Below, piece by piece: positions 1-7,061 of a stretch of DNA of 60,980 nucleotides; position 1 is the first letter of the stretch; each line of letters opens with the position of its first letter. Origin of the DNA: Zipacnadum sp036504235 (GTDB taxonomy: Bacteria > Armatimonadota > Zipacnadia > Zipacnadales > Zipacnadaceae). The stretch is taken from NCBI GenBank assembly GCA_036504235.1, contig DASXVN010000051.1:1-60980 (forward strand), in the 5' to 3' direction. The position numbers and the translations under genes were made by a program. The notes below the pieces were generated by a model that saw nothing but the letters and a program-made list of their open reading frames with translations, ran no database searches and was not told the DNA's origin.

Positions 1-15
1 GCCCCCGGCCGCCGC

Positions 16-459
16 CTAGGGCGTCCCCCCCGCCCACCCCTTAATCAGCGAGACCCCCGCCACCACCAGCAGCACCCCCACGCCCTTGCCCACCGTCAGC
101 CCCTCCCGCAGGATCGGCACCGCCAGCAGCAGCGTAACCAGCGGGTAGGCGGCCGCGATGGGCACCACCTGCGAGGCGTCGGCGTGCTTGATCGCCGCAT
201 AATATGCGGCCTGCCCCAGCGTCGCGCCGAACACCGCGCTGCCGATCAGGTACAGCACCGACAGGCGCGGAGCCGCCGCGATCTCCTTCCACGTCCCCAT
301 CGCCAGGCTATAAATCGCCACCATTGCCGCCGCGGCCACCACGCGAATGGTCAGCCCGGCCAGCGGCGACAGGTCCTTCATGCCCAGCTTGTCGAACAGC
401 GGCGAGGCTCCCCACAGCAGCATGGCGAGCGCGGCAAAGATCAAAGCGGTAGGACTCAT
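16..459 (-). CDS. Half-size EamA/DMT-family transporter
   Basis: Predicted inner-membrane protein of the drug/metabolite transporter superfamily; its substrate cannot be inferred. The 147 residues form a single EamA domain of about four to five hydrophobic helices, opening with a small-residue helix containing LLWGASPLFDKLG. It has the motif AAYYAAIKHADASQVVPIAA near residues 83-103, typical of the domain, and ends with a hydrophobic helix. Full-length EamA proteins have two such domains in about 300 residues, so this is the single-domain form that acts as a dimer in other families. The ATG start is preceded by GGGGAGGAA. Family is clear, substrate unknown. The stop codon lies 15 bases from the window edge. 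Confidence 0.85.
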   Translation of the reverse strand: MSPTALIFAALAMLLWGASPLFDKLGMKDLSPLAGLTIRVVAAAAMVAIYSLAMGTWKEIAAAPRLSVLYLIGSAVFGATLGQAAYYAAIKHADASQVVPIAAAYPLVTLLLAVPILREGLTVGKGVGVLLVVAGVSLIKGWAGGTP

Positions 460-548
460 GGCGTTCCTCCCCGGCGAGTAAAACGACCGCAGCCCCGTTC
501 CGGACCGCGGATCGGGGCTGCAATAAGCACTAAGTAGAACCGGTCGGA

Positions 549-911
549 CTAGGTCGCCGGCGTGCCCGCTTCCAGGACCACGGCCGTCCCGTAGGCCAGC
601 ACCTCCGTGGTGCCCTGGTCAACTTCGGTGGCGTCGTAGCGCATAGCGAGCACCCCGTTGGCGCCCTTCTCAATGGCGTGCTGACACATCAACTCAAAAG
701 CTTCCTCGCGCGCGTGCTCGCACATTTCGGTATAGAGCGTGATGTTACCGCCCACCAGCCGCTGAAAGCCCGCGCCAATCTGGCCCAGTGCCCCGCGCGA
801 GCGCACCGTAATTCCCCGCACTATCCCCAGGTAGCGCAGAACGCGATACCCCTCAAAGCCATTGGCCGTCGTCACCCACACCTGCTGCTGCGCTTCGGTA
901 CCGTTGGTCAC
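549..911 (-). CDS. YbjQ/UPF0145 family protein
   Basis: Small cytosolic protein of 120 residues matching the YbjQ (UPF0145, putative heavy-metal-binding) family. The family hallmarks are visible: an N-terminal beta strand followed by GYRVLRYLGIVRGITVRSR, a central helix with YTEMCEHAREEAFELM, then GANGVLAMRYDATEVDQGTTEVLAYGTAV. Family members form pentameric rings; their role is not settled. The start is GTG at 909-911, chosen because AGGTGAT lies about eight bases upstream. It lies between the EamA gene and the thioredoxin-like lipoprotein on the same strand and may be cotranscribed with the latter (21-base gap). Confidence 0.85.
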   Translation of the reverse strand: MTNGTEAQQQVWVTTANGFEGYRVLRYLGIVRGITVRSRGALGQIGAGFQRLVGGNITLYTEMCEHAREEAFELMCQHAIEKGANGVLAMRYDATEVDQGTTEVLAYGTAVVLEAGTPAT

Positions 912-932
912 CTGGCGATCACCTCATCTGCG

Positions 933-1451
933 TTATTTGGCTTTGGCTGCGGCCTGCTCCAGGTACTTGGCGAGTTCCGGCCCCGGCAGAAAGCCCAGGT
1001 GGCGATCCACCTCCGCGCCGGTGCCGGACAGTACCAGAATCGTCGGCATCCCGGTGATCTTGTACTGCCTCGCCAGCGCCTCGTTCTTGTCCACGTCCAC
1101 CTTCGCCCAGATGAACTTGTCGGCCAGCGCTTGGACCTCCGGGCTGGGGAAGGATTCCTTGCCCAGCTTGAGACACGGACCGCACCAGGTGGCCCACATG
1201 TCCACCACAATCGGCTTGCTGGCCGCCTGGGCCTGCTTCTCGGCATCGGGCAGGGAGGTGAGCCAGGCAATCTTGTCCCCAGCCGCCGGCGTCTCGCCCG
1301 TCGGCGCGGCGCCCGTCGGCGGGGTGGCCGCCACCGGCGGGGCGGAGGGAGCCACGGCGCTGGGAGGCGGGGTCGTTTGGGGGCAACCGGTCAGCACTAG
1401 CGCGAGCAGGACCCCCAGGGTTAGCCAGGAAATGGCGCGGAAAATGGTCAT
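933..1451 (-). CDS. Thioredoxin-like lipoprotein
   Basis: Predicted exported, lipid-anchored thiol-disulfide protein. Residues 1-23 form a lipoprotein signal peptide with lipobox LTGC, so Cys23 is the expected acylation site. A proline/alanine-rich linker covers roughly residues 24-57. The thioredoxin fold follows, with active site WCGPC at residues 89-93 and a cis-Pro region GMPTILVLSGTG. The motif ATWCGPCLKLGKESFPSPEV resembles the thioredoxin_7/DsbD C-terminal subgroup, suggesting a periplasmic reductase. The ATG start is preceded by TAGGAG at a suitable distance. The partner protein is not in the window. Confidence 0.85.
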   Translation of the reverse strand: MTIFRAISWLTLGVLLALVLTGCPQTTPPPSAVAPSAPPVAATPPTGAAPTGETPAAGDKIAWLTSLPDAEKQAQAASKPIVVDMWATWCGPCLKLGKESFPSPEVQALADKFIWAKVDVDKNEALARQYKITGMPTILVLSGTGAEVDRHLGFLPGPELAKYLEQAAAKAK

Positions 1452-1587
1452 GGATTAGCTCCTATCTACACTTGCGGCGAGTTACTCTAGAAGGACGCCT
1501 CACTGGCTCGGTAGTTCGCCCCCGACCGGGTCTTTTCCTCTCTCCGGAGGCGGCAGAAAAATACTTCAGAAATCTTGGCCAAGGGTC

Positions 1588-1616
1588 TTGACATGCGGGG
1601 GGCCTGGGGGTACTAT
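1588..1616 (+). promoter_or_regulatory. Sigma70-type promoter of a candidate small RNA
   Basis: TTGACA at 1588-1593, a 17-base spacer, and TACTAT at 1611-1616. The -35 is a perfect consensus and the -10 matches five of six. Transcription would start near 1622-1624. It points away from the leftward lipoprotein gene, and no convincing coding frame follows before a strong terminator at 1799-1846. Confidence 0.7.
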
Positions 1617-1622
1617 CCTGTT

Positions 1623-1846
1623 CAGCCCTGCACAAGTTTGGGCCTAGCAGCTTATACAAATCAACCATATGCTCTCACAGTTGCGGCTCGATTAGCAGAA
1701 CTCCATCGCCCCCACGATTGGTGCCCCATCTGCAAAATTCGGGCCCAGCCCCGCCTACCCGCTGTCGTAGGAACCCCGTAGAACGGGCGGAGCAAATTGC
1801 AGCCGGATTCCTTCCGCCCCGAAACGGAATCCGGCTGCTTCTTTTT
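1623..1846 (+). ncRNA. Candidate small RNA (about 220 nt), family unknown
   Basis: A transcription unit defined by a near-consensus promoter at 1588-1616 and an intrinsic terminator at 1799-1846, with no good open frame between. Possible local pairings include GCAGA at about 1696 with TCTGC at about 1729, TGGGCC near 1640 with GGCCCA near 1742, and CCGCC near 1752 with GGCGG near 1786. I could not match it to tmRNA (no tRNA-like ends), SRP RNA (no GGAA domain IV loop) or RNase P. A 6S-type RNA is possible from its size and independent promoter, but I see no diagnostic central bulge. The bases are less GC-biased than flanking coding DNA. A short peptide cannot be fully excluded. Confidence 0.5.
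1799..1846 (+). terminator. Intrinsic terminator of the candidate small RNA
   Basis: A perfect 13-bp stem (1799-1811 with 1826-1838, arm GCAGCCGGATTCC), a 14-base loop and the T-rich tail TTCTTTTT at 1839-1846. It separates the small RNA from the nuo promoter about 50 bases downstream. Confidence 0.85.
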
Positions 1847-1892
1847 GGTCTGGTGATTCGCCCCCCCGACCGCGGAAGGCCCCGGCCCTGGT

Positions 1893-1921
1893 TTGACACT
1901 GGGGGGCCAGTTGGCTATAAT
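1893..1921 (+). promoter_or_regulatory. Consensus sigma70 promoter of the nuo operon
   Basis: TTGACA at 1893-1898, a 17-base spacer and TATAAT at 1916-1921: a perfect consensus with optimal spacing. Transcription is expected to start near 1928. This leaves a leader of nearly 200 bases before nuoA at 2125, which has no recognised riboswitch. Such a strong unregulated-looking promoter fits constitutive expression of a respiratory complex. Confidence 0.85.
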
Positions 1922-2124
1922 TTTGCCCAAACATGGCGAGGCGGCGCTGCTCTCCGGAGACGAGGCGGTGGCTGACCTGCGGGGCTCGACGGCCGCGAAG
2001 TGCCACCCGGATTTCGGGACTTCGCCCCGGGGTGATTACTCGCCCCGACTCGAGCCTCTTCTGGCGTCCGCCGGTTGGCGCGGAGCCCTTCCCCCCTCGC
2101 CCCCTTCCCCAGGAGCAGCTCGCG

Positions 2125-2505
2125 ATGCTGGCAGTCTACTACGGACCGATTGCGACCATGGCGGTCATTAGCGTGGTGTTCACGCTGGTGGCGCTCGCTT
2201 TGGCCTACCTGCTGCGCCCCGTGGATCGCTATGACGCCAAGCTCCTCACCTACGAGTGCGGCCTGGTCCCCTGGGGCGAGGCCTGGAGCAAGTTCTTCGT
2301 CCGCTACTACGTGATCGCGCTGATCTTCGTCCTCTTCGACGTCGAGGCGATCTTCCTCGCGCCCTGGGCCGTAGTCTACCGGCAACTCAGCCACGGCCCC
2401 CTGGGCCCCAACCTGCTTCCCGCCGCCGAGATGGGAATCTTCCTCGGCATCCTGCTGCTCGGCTTAATTTGGGCCTGGCGCAAGGGGGACCTGGAATGGG
2501 CCTAA
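2125..2505 (+). CDS. nuoA: NADH-quinone oxidoreductase subunit A
   Basis: Membrane subunit of respiratory complex I, 126 residues. Three transmembrane helices are visible: about residues 7-28, 56-78 and 91-113. The NuoA signature is present: YECGLVPWGEAWSKFFVRYY, with the conserved loop cysteine, then FVLFDVEAIFLAPWA. The ATG at 2125 is preceded by AGGAG at 2111-2115; an upstream in-frame start at 1933 would add 64 GC-biased residues unlike the family and lies almost on the transcription start. It is the first gene of the operon and overlaps nuoB by 10 bases, suggesting translational coupling. Confidence 0.95.
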   Translation: MLAVYYGPIATMAVISVVFTLVALALAYLLRPVDRYDAKLLTYECGLVPWGEAWSKFFVRYYVIALIFVLFDVEAIFLAPWAVVYRQLSHGPLGPNLLPAAEMGIFLGILLLGLIWAWRKGDLEWA

Positions 2506-3116
2506 GGGAGTGGGAGGACAAGCTGCGGCATCTGCCGGAGAACCTGCCCCAGCCGCCGGAGGAGCCGCTGCGCAAGTGGGCGCGCGGCCACCACGAGGGC
2601 GGTATGTCGCTGGCCTTCCTCAAGGTCGCGGACAAAGCGCTGGACACCGCGCGGGCCTGCTCGTTGTGGTGGCTGCAGTTCGGCCTGGCCTGCTGCGCCA
2701 TTGAGTCCATGGCCGTCGGCGCCAGCCGCTACGACCTCGACCGCTTCGGCATTTTCCACCGCGCCACGCCCCGGCAGGCCGACGCCATGCTCGTGGCCGG
2801 CACGGTGACCACCAAGATGGCCCCCGTCATCCGCCGCCTCTACGACCAGATGCCCGAGCCCCGCTACGTGATCGCGGTGGGCAACTGCGCGATCAGCGGC
2901 GGCCGCTTCTACCAGCACGCCTATAGTGTGGTCCGCGGGGTGGACCGGGTGCTCCCGGTGGACATCTTCATCCCCGGCTGCCCGCCCCGCCCCGAGTCCT
3001 TCATTGACGGTCTGCGCAAGCTGCACGATCTCATCCGCCAGGAGTCCCTCGCCGACAGCCCCGCCGTGGAGGGCCGCCGGCCCGAGACCTACCTGCACCT
3101 GAGGGAGCTACCGTGA
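2496..3116 (+). CDS. nuoB: NADH-quinone oxidoreductase subunit B
   Basis: Peripheral-arm subunit carrying iron-sulfur cluster N2, the last electron carrier before quinone. The four cluster ligands are visible in their usual context: Cys66-Cys67 in GLACCAIE, Cys131 in GNCAISGG and Cys162 in PGCPPRPE. The protein has 206 residues, with an extended N-terminus of about 35 residues before the conserved core. The ATG at 2496 is preceded by AAGGGGGA; an earlier in-frame start at 2256 would lie wholly inside nuoA. The stop overlaps the GTG of nuoC by three bases (GTGA arrangement). Confidence 0.95.
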   Translation: MGLREWEDKLRHLPENLPQPPEEPLRKWARGHHEGGMSLAFLKVADKALDTARACSLWWLQFGLACCAIESMAVGASRYDLDRFGIFHRATPRQADAMLVAGTVTTKMAPVIRRLYDQMPEPRYVIAVGNCAISGGRFYQHAYSVVRGVDRVLPVDIFIPGCPPRPESFIDGLRKLHDLIRQESLADSPAVEGRRPETYLHLRELP

Positions 3117-3679
3117 GCGAAGAAACCCCCCAGGTGGAACCGGTGGCGACCACGCCCCCCCTGTCCCCTGAATGGCAGGCGGCGGTCGGCGATCTGATCG
3201 TCGCGGGCCTGACCCGCAACGACCATCCCGAGCTAGTGACCACGCCCGAGTTGCTGCTCGGCCTGCTCACCCGCCTGCGCGAGTTGGACCCGCCCTACGA
3301 CCTGCTGCACGACCTCTGCGGCGTGGATCGCGGCGAGCACCTGGAGGTCGTCTACCGCCTCTACCAGGGCTATGGCCCGCAGTCGCTGGTCGTCAAGGTG
3401 CAGACCCCCCGCTCCGGCGGCCGCCTGCCCTCCGTCACCGCCCTCTGGCCGCTGGCGAACTGGGCGGAGCGCGAGGCCGCCGAGATGTTCGGCCTCACCT
3501 TCACCGGCCATCCCGACCCGAAGCACCTCCTGCTGCCGGAGGGCTTCGTCGGCTACCCGCTGCGCAAGGATTTCGTAATCGACCGCTCCGACCCGTACCT
3601 GGCCCCCGACCCCCTGCGCGACGATCCGCTGACGGCGCTGGGGCTGAAGGCAGAAGCGACCAAAGGTAGTGAAGAATAG
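3113..3679 (+). CDS. nuoC: NADH-quinone oxidoreductase subunit C (30 kDa type)
   Basis: Peripheral-arm subunit of complex I, 188 residues, separate from NuoD (not the fused NuoCD of E. coli). The 30-kDa subunit signature is clear: WAEREAAEMFGLTF followed by HPDPKHLLLPEGF and YPLRKDF at about residues 120-157. The start is GTG at 3113, overlapping the nuoB stop, with GAGGGAG just upstream. Only 23 bases separate the stop from the next frame, an unrelated AT-rich gene that interrupts the nuoC-nuoD junction. Confidence 0.93.
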   Translation: MSEETPQVEPVATTPPLSPEWQAAVGDLIVAGLTRNDHPELVTTPELLLGLLTRLRELDPPYDLLHDLCGVDRGEHLEVVYRLYQGYGPQSLVVKVQTPRSGGRLPSVTALWPLANWAEREAAEMFGLTFTGHPDPKHLLLPEGFVGYPLRKDFVIDRSDPYLAPDPLRDDPLTALGLKAEATKGSEE

Positions 3680-3705
3680 GAACGCATGAATGGCGGGTAG
3701 CAGTG

Positions 3706-4221
3706 ATGCAATTGCCACCTACAATCTGGTATCAAAACATAGAGCTTTGGAAACTGATCGTTTCAGCGGCTACTCCTATCGCCGTTGTTGTCATCGGCTT
3801 CTTCCTTTCAAGGTCCATTAAAGAAGTGGAGCATAAGCAATGGCGGACTCAGACCGCTACTGAGTGGCGTATAAAAATCTACGAGGAAATGTGGCCACTT
3901 CTGGATCAGGTGCGCGAACATTACACGGATCCTCGTCACTGGAACCAGTTGACTCCATACATGATTCCGATAGAGGAGGACCTGGACAAACAGTTCCGCA
4001 AGGCCGAACCGTTGTTTTCATTTGAAACACGTAACCGGTATGACCAATTCAAGTTCTTGTGCCAAGCCACCGGTGATGTACCCGATAGTTCCCATAGCGA
4101 CGATGATGATGCACTTGAAATCGCGAATTCGTATACAGGTCTATTGGAAAGCATCACGGATGATCTCGGCCTTCAGATGAAATCACGTGTAGTCCGCTCC
4201 CGGCCCGGTCGCTGCTCCTGA
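3706..4221 (+). CDS. Orphan membrane-anchored protein inserted between nuoC and nuoD
   Basis: Unrecognised protein of 171 residues (172 if GTG at 3703 is used). One hydrophobic helix at about residues 15-34 is followed by a hydrophilic, helix-rich domain with the segment WRTQTATEWRIKIYEEMWPL and an acidic run (SDDDDALE). This suggests a signal-anchored protein with a cytosolic domain. The base composition is clearly unlike the neighbours: sampled lines average about 47% G+C, against roughly two thirds around it, and codon use is relaxed. The last dozen residues (KSRVVRSRPGRCS) look like read-through into the native nuoD leader, so the original C-terminus may be lost. It most likely arrived by horizontal transfer into the operon. 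Function unknown; no Shine-Dalgarno of note. Confidence 0.7.
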   Translation: MQLPPTIWYQNIELWKLIVSAATPIAVVVIGFFLSRSIKEVEHKQWRTQTATEWRIKIYEEMWPLLDQVREHYTDPRHWNQLTPYMIPIEEDLDKQFRKAEPLFSFETRNRYDQFKFLCQATGDVPDSSHSDDDDALEIANSYTGLLESITDDLGLQMKSRVVRSRPGRCS

Positions 4222-4247
4222 GAGTATTCATTGAAACAGAGTGAACC

Positions 4248-5360
4248 ATGACCACCGCTCCCCACTGCGTAACTGACGAAATCTTCCTCAACATGGGGCC
4301 GCAGCACCCGTCCACCCACGGCGTGCTGCGTCTCATGCTGAACCTGGACGGCGAGCGCGTGATGCACGTGGAGCCGGACATCGGCTTCCTGCACAGCTCC
4401 ATGGAGAAGGTCGCCGAGAGCCTGGACTACCGCCAGTTCCTGCCCTACGCCGACCGCTTCGACTACCTCAACGGCATGGGCAACGAGCTGGCCTACGTCC
4501 GCGCGGTGGAAGGTCTCCTGGGGATCGAGCCCACGCTCCGCTGCCAGTATATCCGCGTAATCATGGCGGAGATGAACCGCATCGCCTCCCACCTGGTGTA
4601 CTACGGCACCATCGGGATGGACACCGGCGCGACCACACCTTTCCTGTACTGCTTCCGCGAGCGCGAGCGGGTTATCGAGCTGCTCGAGAACGCCTGCGGC
4701 CAGCGGCTGCTCTATCACTACTTCCGGATCGGCGGACTGCGCAACGATCTGCCGCGGGACTTCTGCACGAAGCTGCGCGCTTTCCTGCACGACTTCCCCC
4801 CGCGTATCAAGGAGTACGAGGCGCTGCTCACCAAGAACGTAATCTTCCGCCACCGCACCGAGGGCGTCGGCTACCTCGACCCCGCCGTGGCCCGGGGCTA
4901 CGGCGTCACCGGCCCCATGCTCCGCGGCTCGGGCGTGGACAACGACCTGCGCCGCGCCGACCCCTACTATATCTACCCGGAGCTGGAGTTCGACGTGCCG
5001 GTCCTCCCGGAGGGCGACGTCATGGCCCGCCACCTGGTCCGCCAGGAGGAAATGCGCCAGTCGGTCCGCATTCTCCACCAGTGCCTGGATAAGCTCCCCG
5101 CCGGCGAGATCAACGTAAAGGTCCCGCGCCGCCTCAAGGCCGAGCCGGGCGAGTCCTACGCGCGCGTCGAGGGCCCCCGCGGCGAGATCGGCTGCTACGT
5201 GATCGCCGACGGGACCGACCATCCCTACCGCCTCCACTGGCGCGCCCCCAGCTTCTACAACCTGCAGGCGCTCCCCGCGATGTGCGGTAACGCCTACGTA
5301 GCCGACCTCATCGCCATCCTGGGCAGCGTGGACATCACCCTGGGCGACGTAGACCGCTAG
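4248..5360 (+). CDS. nuoD: NADH-quinone oxidoreductase subunit D (49 kDa type)
   Basis: Peripheral-arm subunit that forms the quinone-binding pocket with NuoB. The family motif GPQHPSTHG is at residues 17-25. Downstream are DIGFLHSSMEK, MNRIASHLVYYG and the terminal GSVDITLGDVDR, so the 370-residue protein is complete at both ends; it is slightly shorter than many homologues of about 400. The ATG start lies 26 bases after the inserted orphan gene, with no strong Shine-Dalgarno. A short palindromic repeat module fills the gap to nuoH. Confidence 0.95.
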   Translation: MTTAPHCVTDEIFLNMGPQHPSTHGVLRLMLNLDGERVMHVEPDIGFLHSSMEKVAESLDYRQFLPYADRFDYLNGMGNELAYVRAVEGLLGIEPTLRCQYIRVIMAEMNRIASHLVYYGTIGMDTGATTPFLYCFRERERVIELLENACGQRLLYHYFRIGGLRNDLPRDFCTKLRAFLHDFPPRIKEYEALLTKNVIFRHRTEGVGYLDPAVARGYGVTGPMLRGSGVDNDLRRADPYYIYPELEFDVPVLPEGDVMARHLVRQEEMRQSVRILHQCLDKLPAGEINVKVPRRLKAEPGESYARVEGPRGEIGCYVIADGTDHPYRLHWRAPSFYNLQALPAMCGNAYVADLIAILGSVDITLGDVDR

Positions 5361-5449
5361 CCGGGGGGGCCGCACGACGTGGCTCTCCCGGAGGGGCCGC
5401 ACGAGTCGCTCGCGCAGCGAGCGAGGAGGTCGGCCCGGCCGTTAAGACC
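5361..5449 (+). repeat. Intergenic repeat module in the nuoD-nuoH gap
   Basis: Contains two forms of a module starting GGGGCCGCACGA and ending GAGGTCGGCCCGGCCGTT. The same module recurs at about 8255-8293, before nuoJ. It sits inside the operon, so it is transcribed and can fold on the mRNA between the two cistrons. Confidence 0.6.
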
Positions 5450-6526
5450 ATGGAAATTCTCAAACTAATCGACAACTGGCTGCGCGGCGCAATGACCACC
5501 TGGTTCACGGGGCATGTCCCCCTGATCTTCGTGGATATCCTCGCCTGGATCGTGGCCACCGTCGTCATCCTGCTTTTCGTCAGCCTGCTCGCGCTCATCT
5601 TGATCTACCTGGAGCGCAAGGTCGCCGCCTACATCCAGGGCCGCATCGGCCCCGAGCGCGTGGGCCCCTGGGGCCTGCTCCAGACGGTGATGGACGCGCT
5701 CAAGCTCCTCGAGAAAGAGGACATCGTACCCGCCGCGGCGGACCACCTGCTCCACACCGTAGCGCCGGTCGCCTTCTTCATGATTTCCGTGCTGGGCTAC
5801 CTGGTCATCCCCTGGGAAGAGACGGTGACCATCGCCAAGTTCGTGGACCTCAACGTCGGCCTGCTCTACCTGCTGGCGATCAGTTCGCTGGCGGTCATCG
5901 GCGTGCTGATGGGCGGCTGGGGCTCCAATAACAAATGGTCGCTGCTCGGGGCCATGCGCGGCGCGGCGCAGATGATCTCCTACGAGGTGCCGATGCTGCT
6001 CGCCCTGATCTGCGTGGTGCTGCAGGCCGGGTCGCTGTCGCTGGGGGTCATCGTGGACCAGCAGAAAGCGATGGGGCTGCTCACCTGGAACCTGTGGCAC
6101 CCGTGGCTGTGGCTGCCGCTGATCATCTACCTGGTCTGCGCGACCGCTGAGGTCAACCGAGTGCCCTTTGACATTCCCGCCGCGGAGAGCGAGTTGGTGG
6201 CCGGTTTCCATACCGAGTATTCCGGCATGAAGTTCGCCTTCTTCTTCCTGGCCGAGTACGCCAATCTCTTCATGGTCGGGATGCTGTTCGCTACGCTGTT
6301 CCTGGGCGGCTGGGCCTCGCCCTTTGGCTATCCCGACCCGCTGCATATTCCCGGCGTGCTCTGGCTGCTCTTCAAGGCCATGCTGGTGGTCATCTTCATG
6401 ATGTGGGTGAGCTGGACGCTCCCCCGCCTCCGCGTGGACCAGCTCATGTCCCTGGCCTGGAAGCTGCTCATTCCCGCCTCCTTCCTCAGTCTGGTGGTCG
6501 TCAGTATCGTCATGCTCTACCGGTAG
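5450..6526 (+). CDS. nuoH: NADH-quinone oxidoreductase subunit H
   Basis: Membrane subunit at the junction of the peripheral and membrane arms, lining the quinone entry channel. It has 358 residues with about eight to nine hydrophobic helices. NuoH signatures are present: LERKVAAYIQGRIGPERVGPWG near residues 51-72 and the charged stretch NRVPFDIPAAESELVAGFHT followed by EYSGMKFAFFF. The ATG at 5450 is preceded only by a weak ribosome site (TTAAGACC) because a repeat module lies just upstream. nuoI follows after seven bases. Confidence 0.95.
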   Translation: MEILKLIDNWLRGAMTTWFTGHVPLIFVDILAWIVATVVILLFVSLLALILIYLERKVAAYIQGRIGPERVGPWGLLQTVMDALKLLEKEDIVPAAADHLLHTVAPVAFFMISVLGYLVIPWEETVTIAKFVDLNVGLLYLLAISSLAVIGVLMGGWGSNNKWSLLGAMRGAAQMISYEVPMLLALICVVLQAGSLSLGVIVDQQKAMGLLTWNLWHPWLWLPLIIYLVCATAEVNRVPFDIPAAESELVAGFHTEYSGMKFAFFFLAEYANLFMVGMLFATLFLGGWASPFGYPDPLHIPGVLWLLFKAMLVVIFMMWVSWTLPRLRVDQLMSLAWKLLIPASFLSLVVVSIVMLYR

Positions 6527-6533
6527 GCCAACT

Positions 6534-7061
6534 ATGCGCCAGCGACCCGACCACAATCCGCTGCACCTGCTGGGCCTGATCTGCGAGGGGATCTGGAGCC
6601 TGCTGGTCGGCCTCTACATCACGGGGCTCAACTTCGTGCGCCCCGGCGTTTGCGAGCGCTACCCGCGCCGCGACGGCCGGCCCGACTACCAGCCCCAGCC
6701 CGGCTATCGCGGCGATTTCGCCCTGATCGGCGACCCAGAGCGCCCCGGCGGCCTGCGCTGCATCGCCTGCCTCCAGTGCGCGAATGTCTGCCCGGATAAG
6801 TGCATCCACATCGTCCCCACGGGCGCGGGCAAGGAGCGCCACCCGGCGCAGTTCCTGATTGACGCCGGGCTGTGCCAGTATTGCTGGATGTGCGTGGAGA
6901 TTTGCCCGGTGGCGGCGATTACCATGACGCCCGACTACGAGACCTCCACCGATAAGCCCACCCGCCTGATCCGCGACCTGGAGCACCTGCAGGCCCGCGG
7001 CCGCGACCTTCCCGAGGTCCTGCGAGTCGAGACGGAGGGCTGCGCGGCGGAGGCCGAGTGA
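6534..7061 (+). CDS. nuoI: NADH-quinone oxidoreductase subunit I (two 4Fe-4S)
   Basis: Peripheral-arm ferredoxin-like subunit that passes electrons to NuoB. Two complete CxxCxxCxxxCP motifs bind clusters N6a and N6b: Cys76, 79, 82 and 86, then Cys114, 117, 120 and 124. It has 175 residues with the usual amphipathic N-terminal membrane-contact segment (GIWSLLVGLYITGLNF). The stop overlaps a GTG that begins the next frame. In complex I variants lacking NuoEFG this is the likely docking site for an alternative electron donor. Confidence 0.95.
   Translation: MRQRPDHNPLHLLGLICEGIWSLLVGLYITGLNFVRPGVCERYPRRDGRPDYQPQPGYRGDFALIGDPERPGGLRCIACLQCANVCPDKCIHIVPTGAGKERHPAQFLIDAGLCQYCWMCVEICPVAAITMTPDYETSTDKPTRLIRDLEHLQARGRDLPEVLRVETEGCAAEAE

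Noticed and set aside
1623..1798. tmRNA, RNase P or SRP RNA identity for the small RNA
   Set aside because: No tRNA-like ends or TpsiC loop, too short for RNase P, and no GGAA-type domain IV of SRP RNA. Only an unassigned RNA is claimed.
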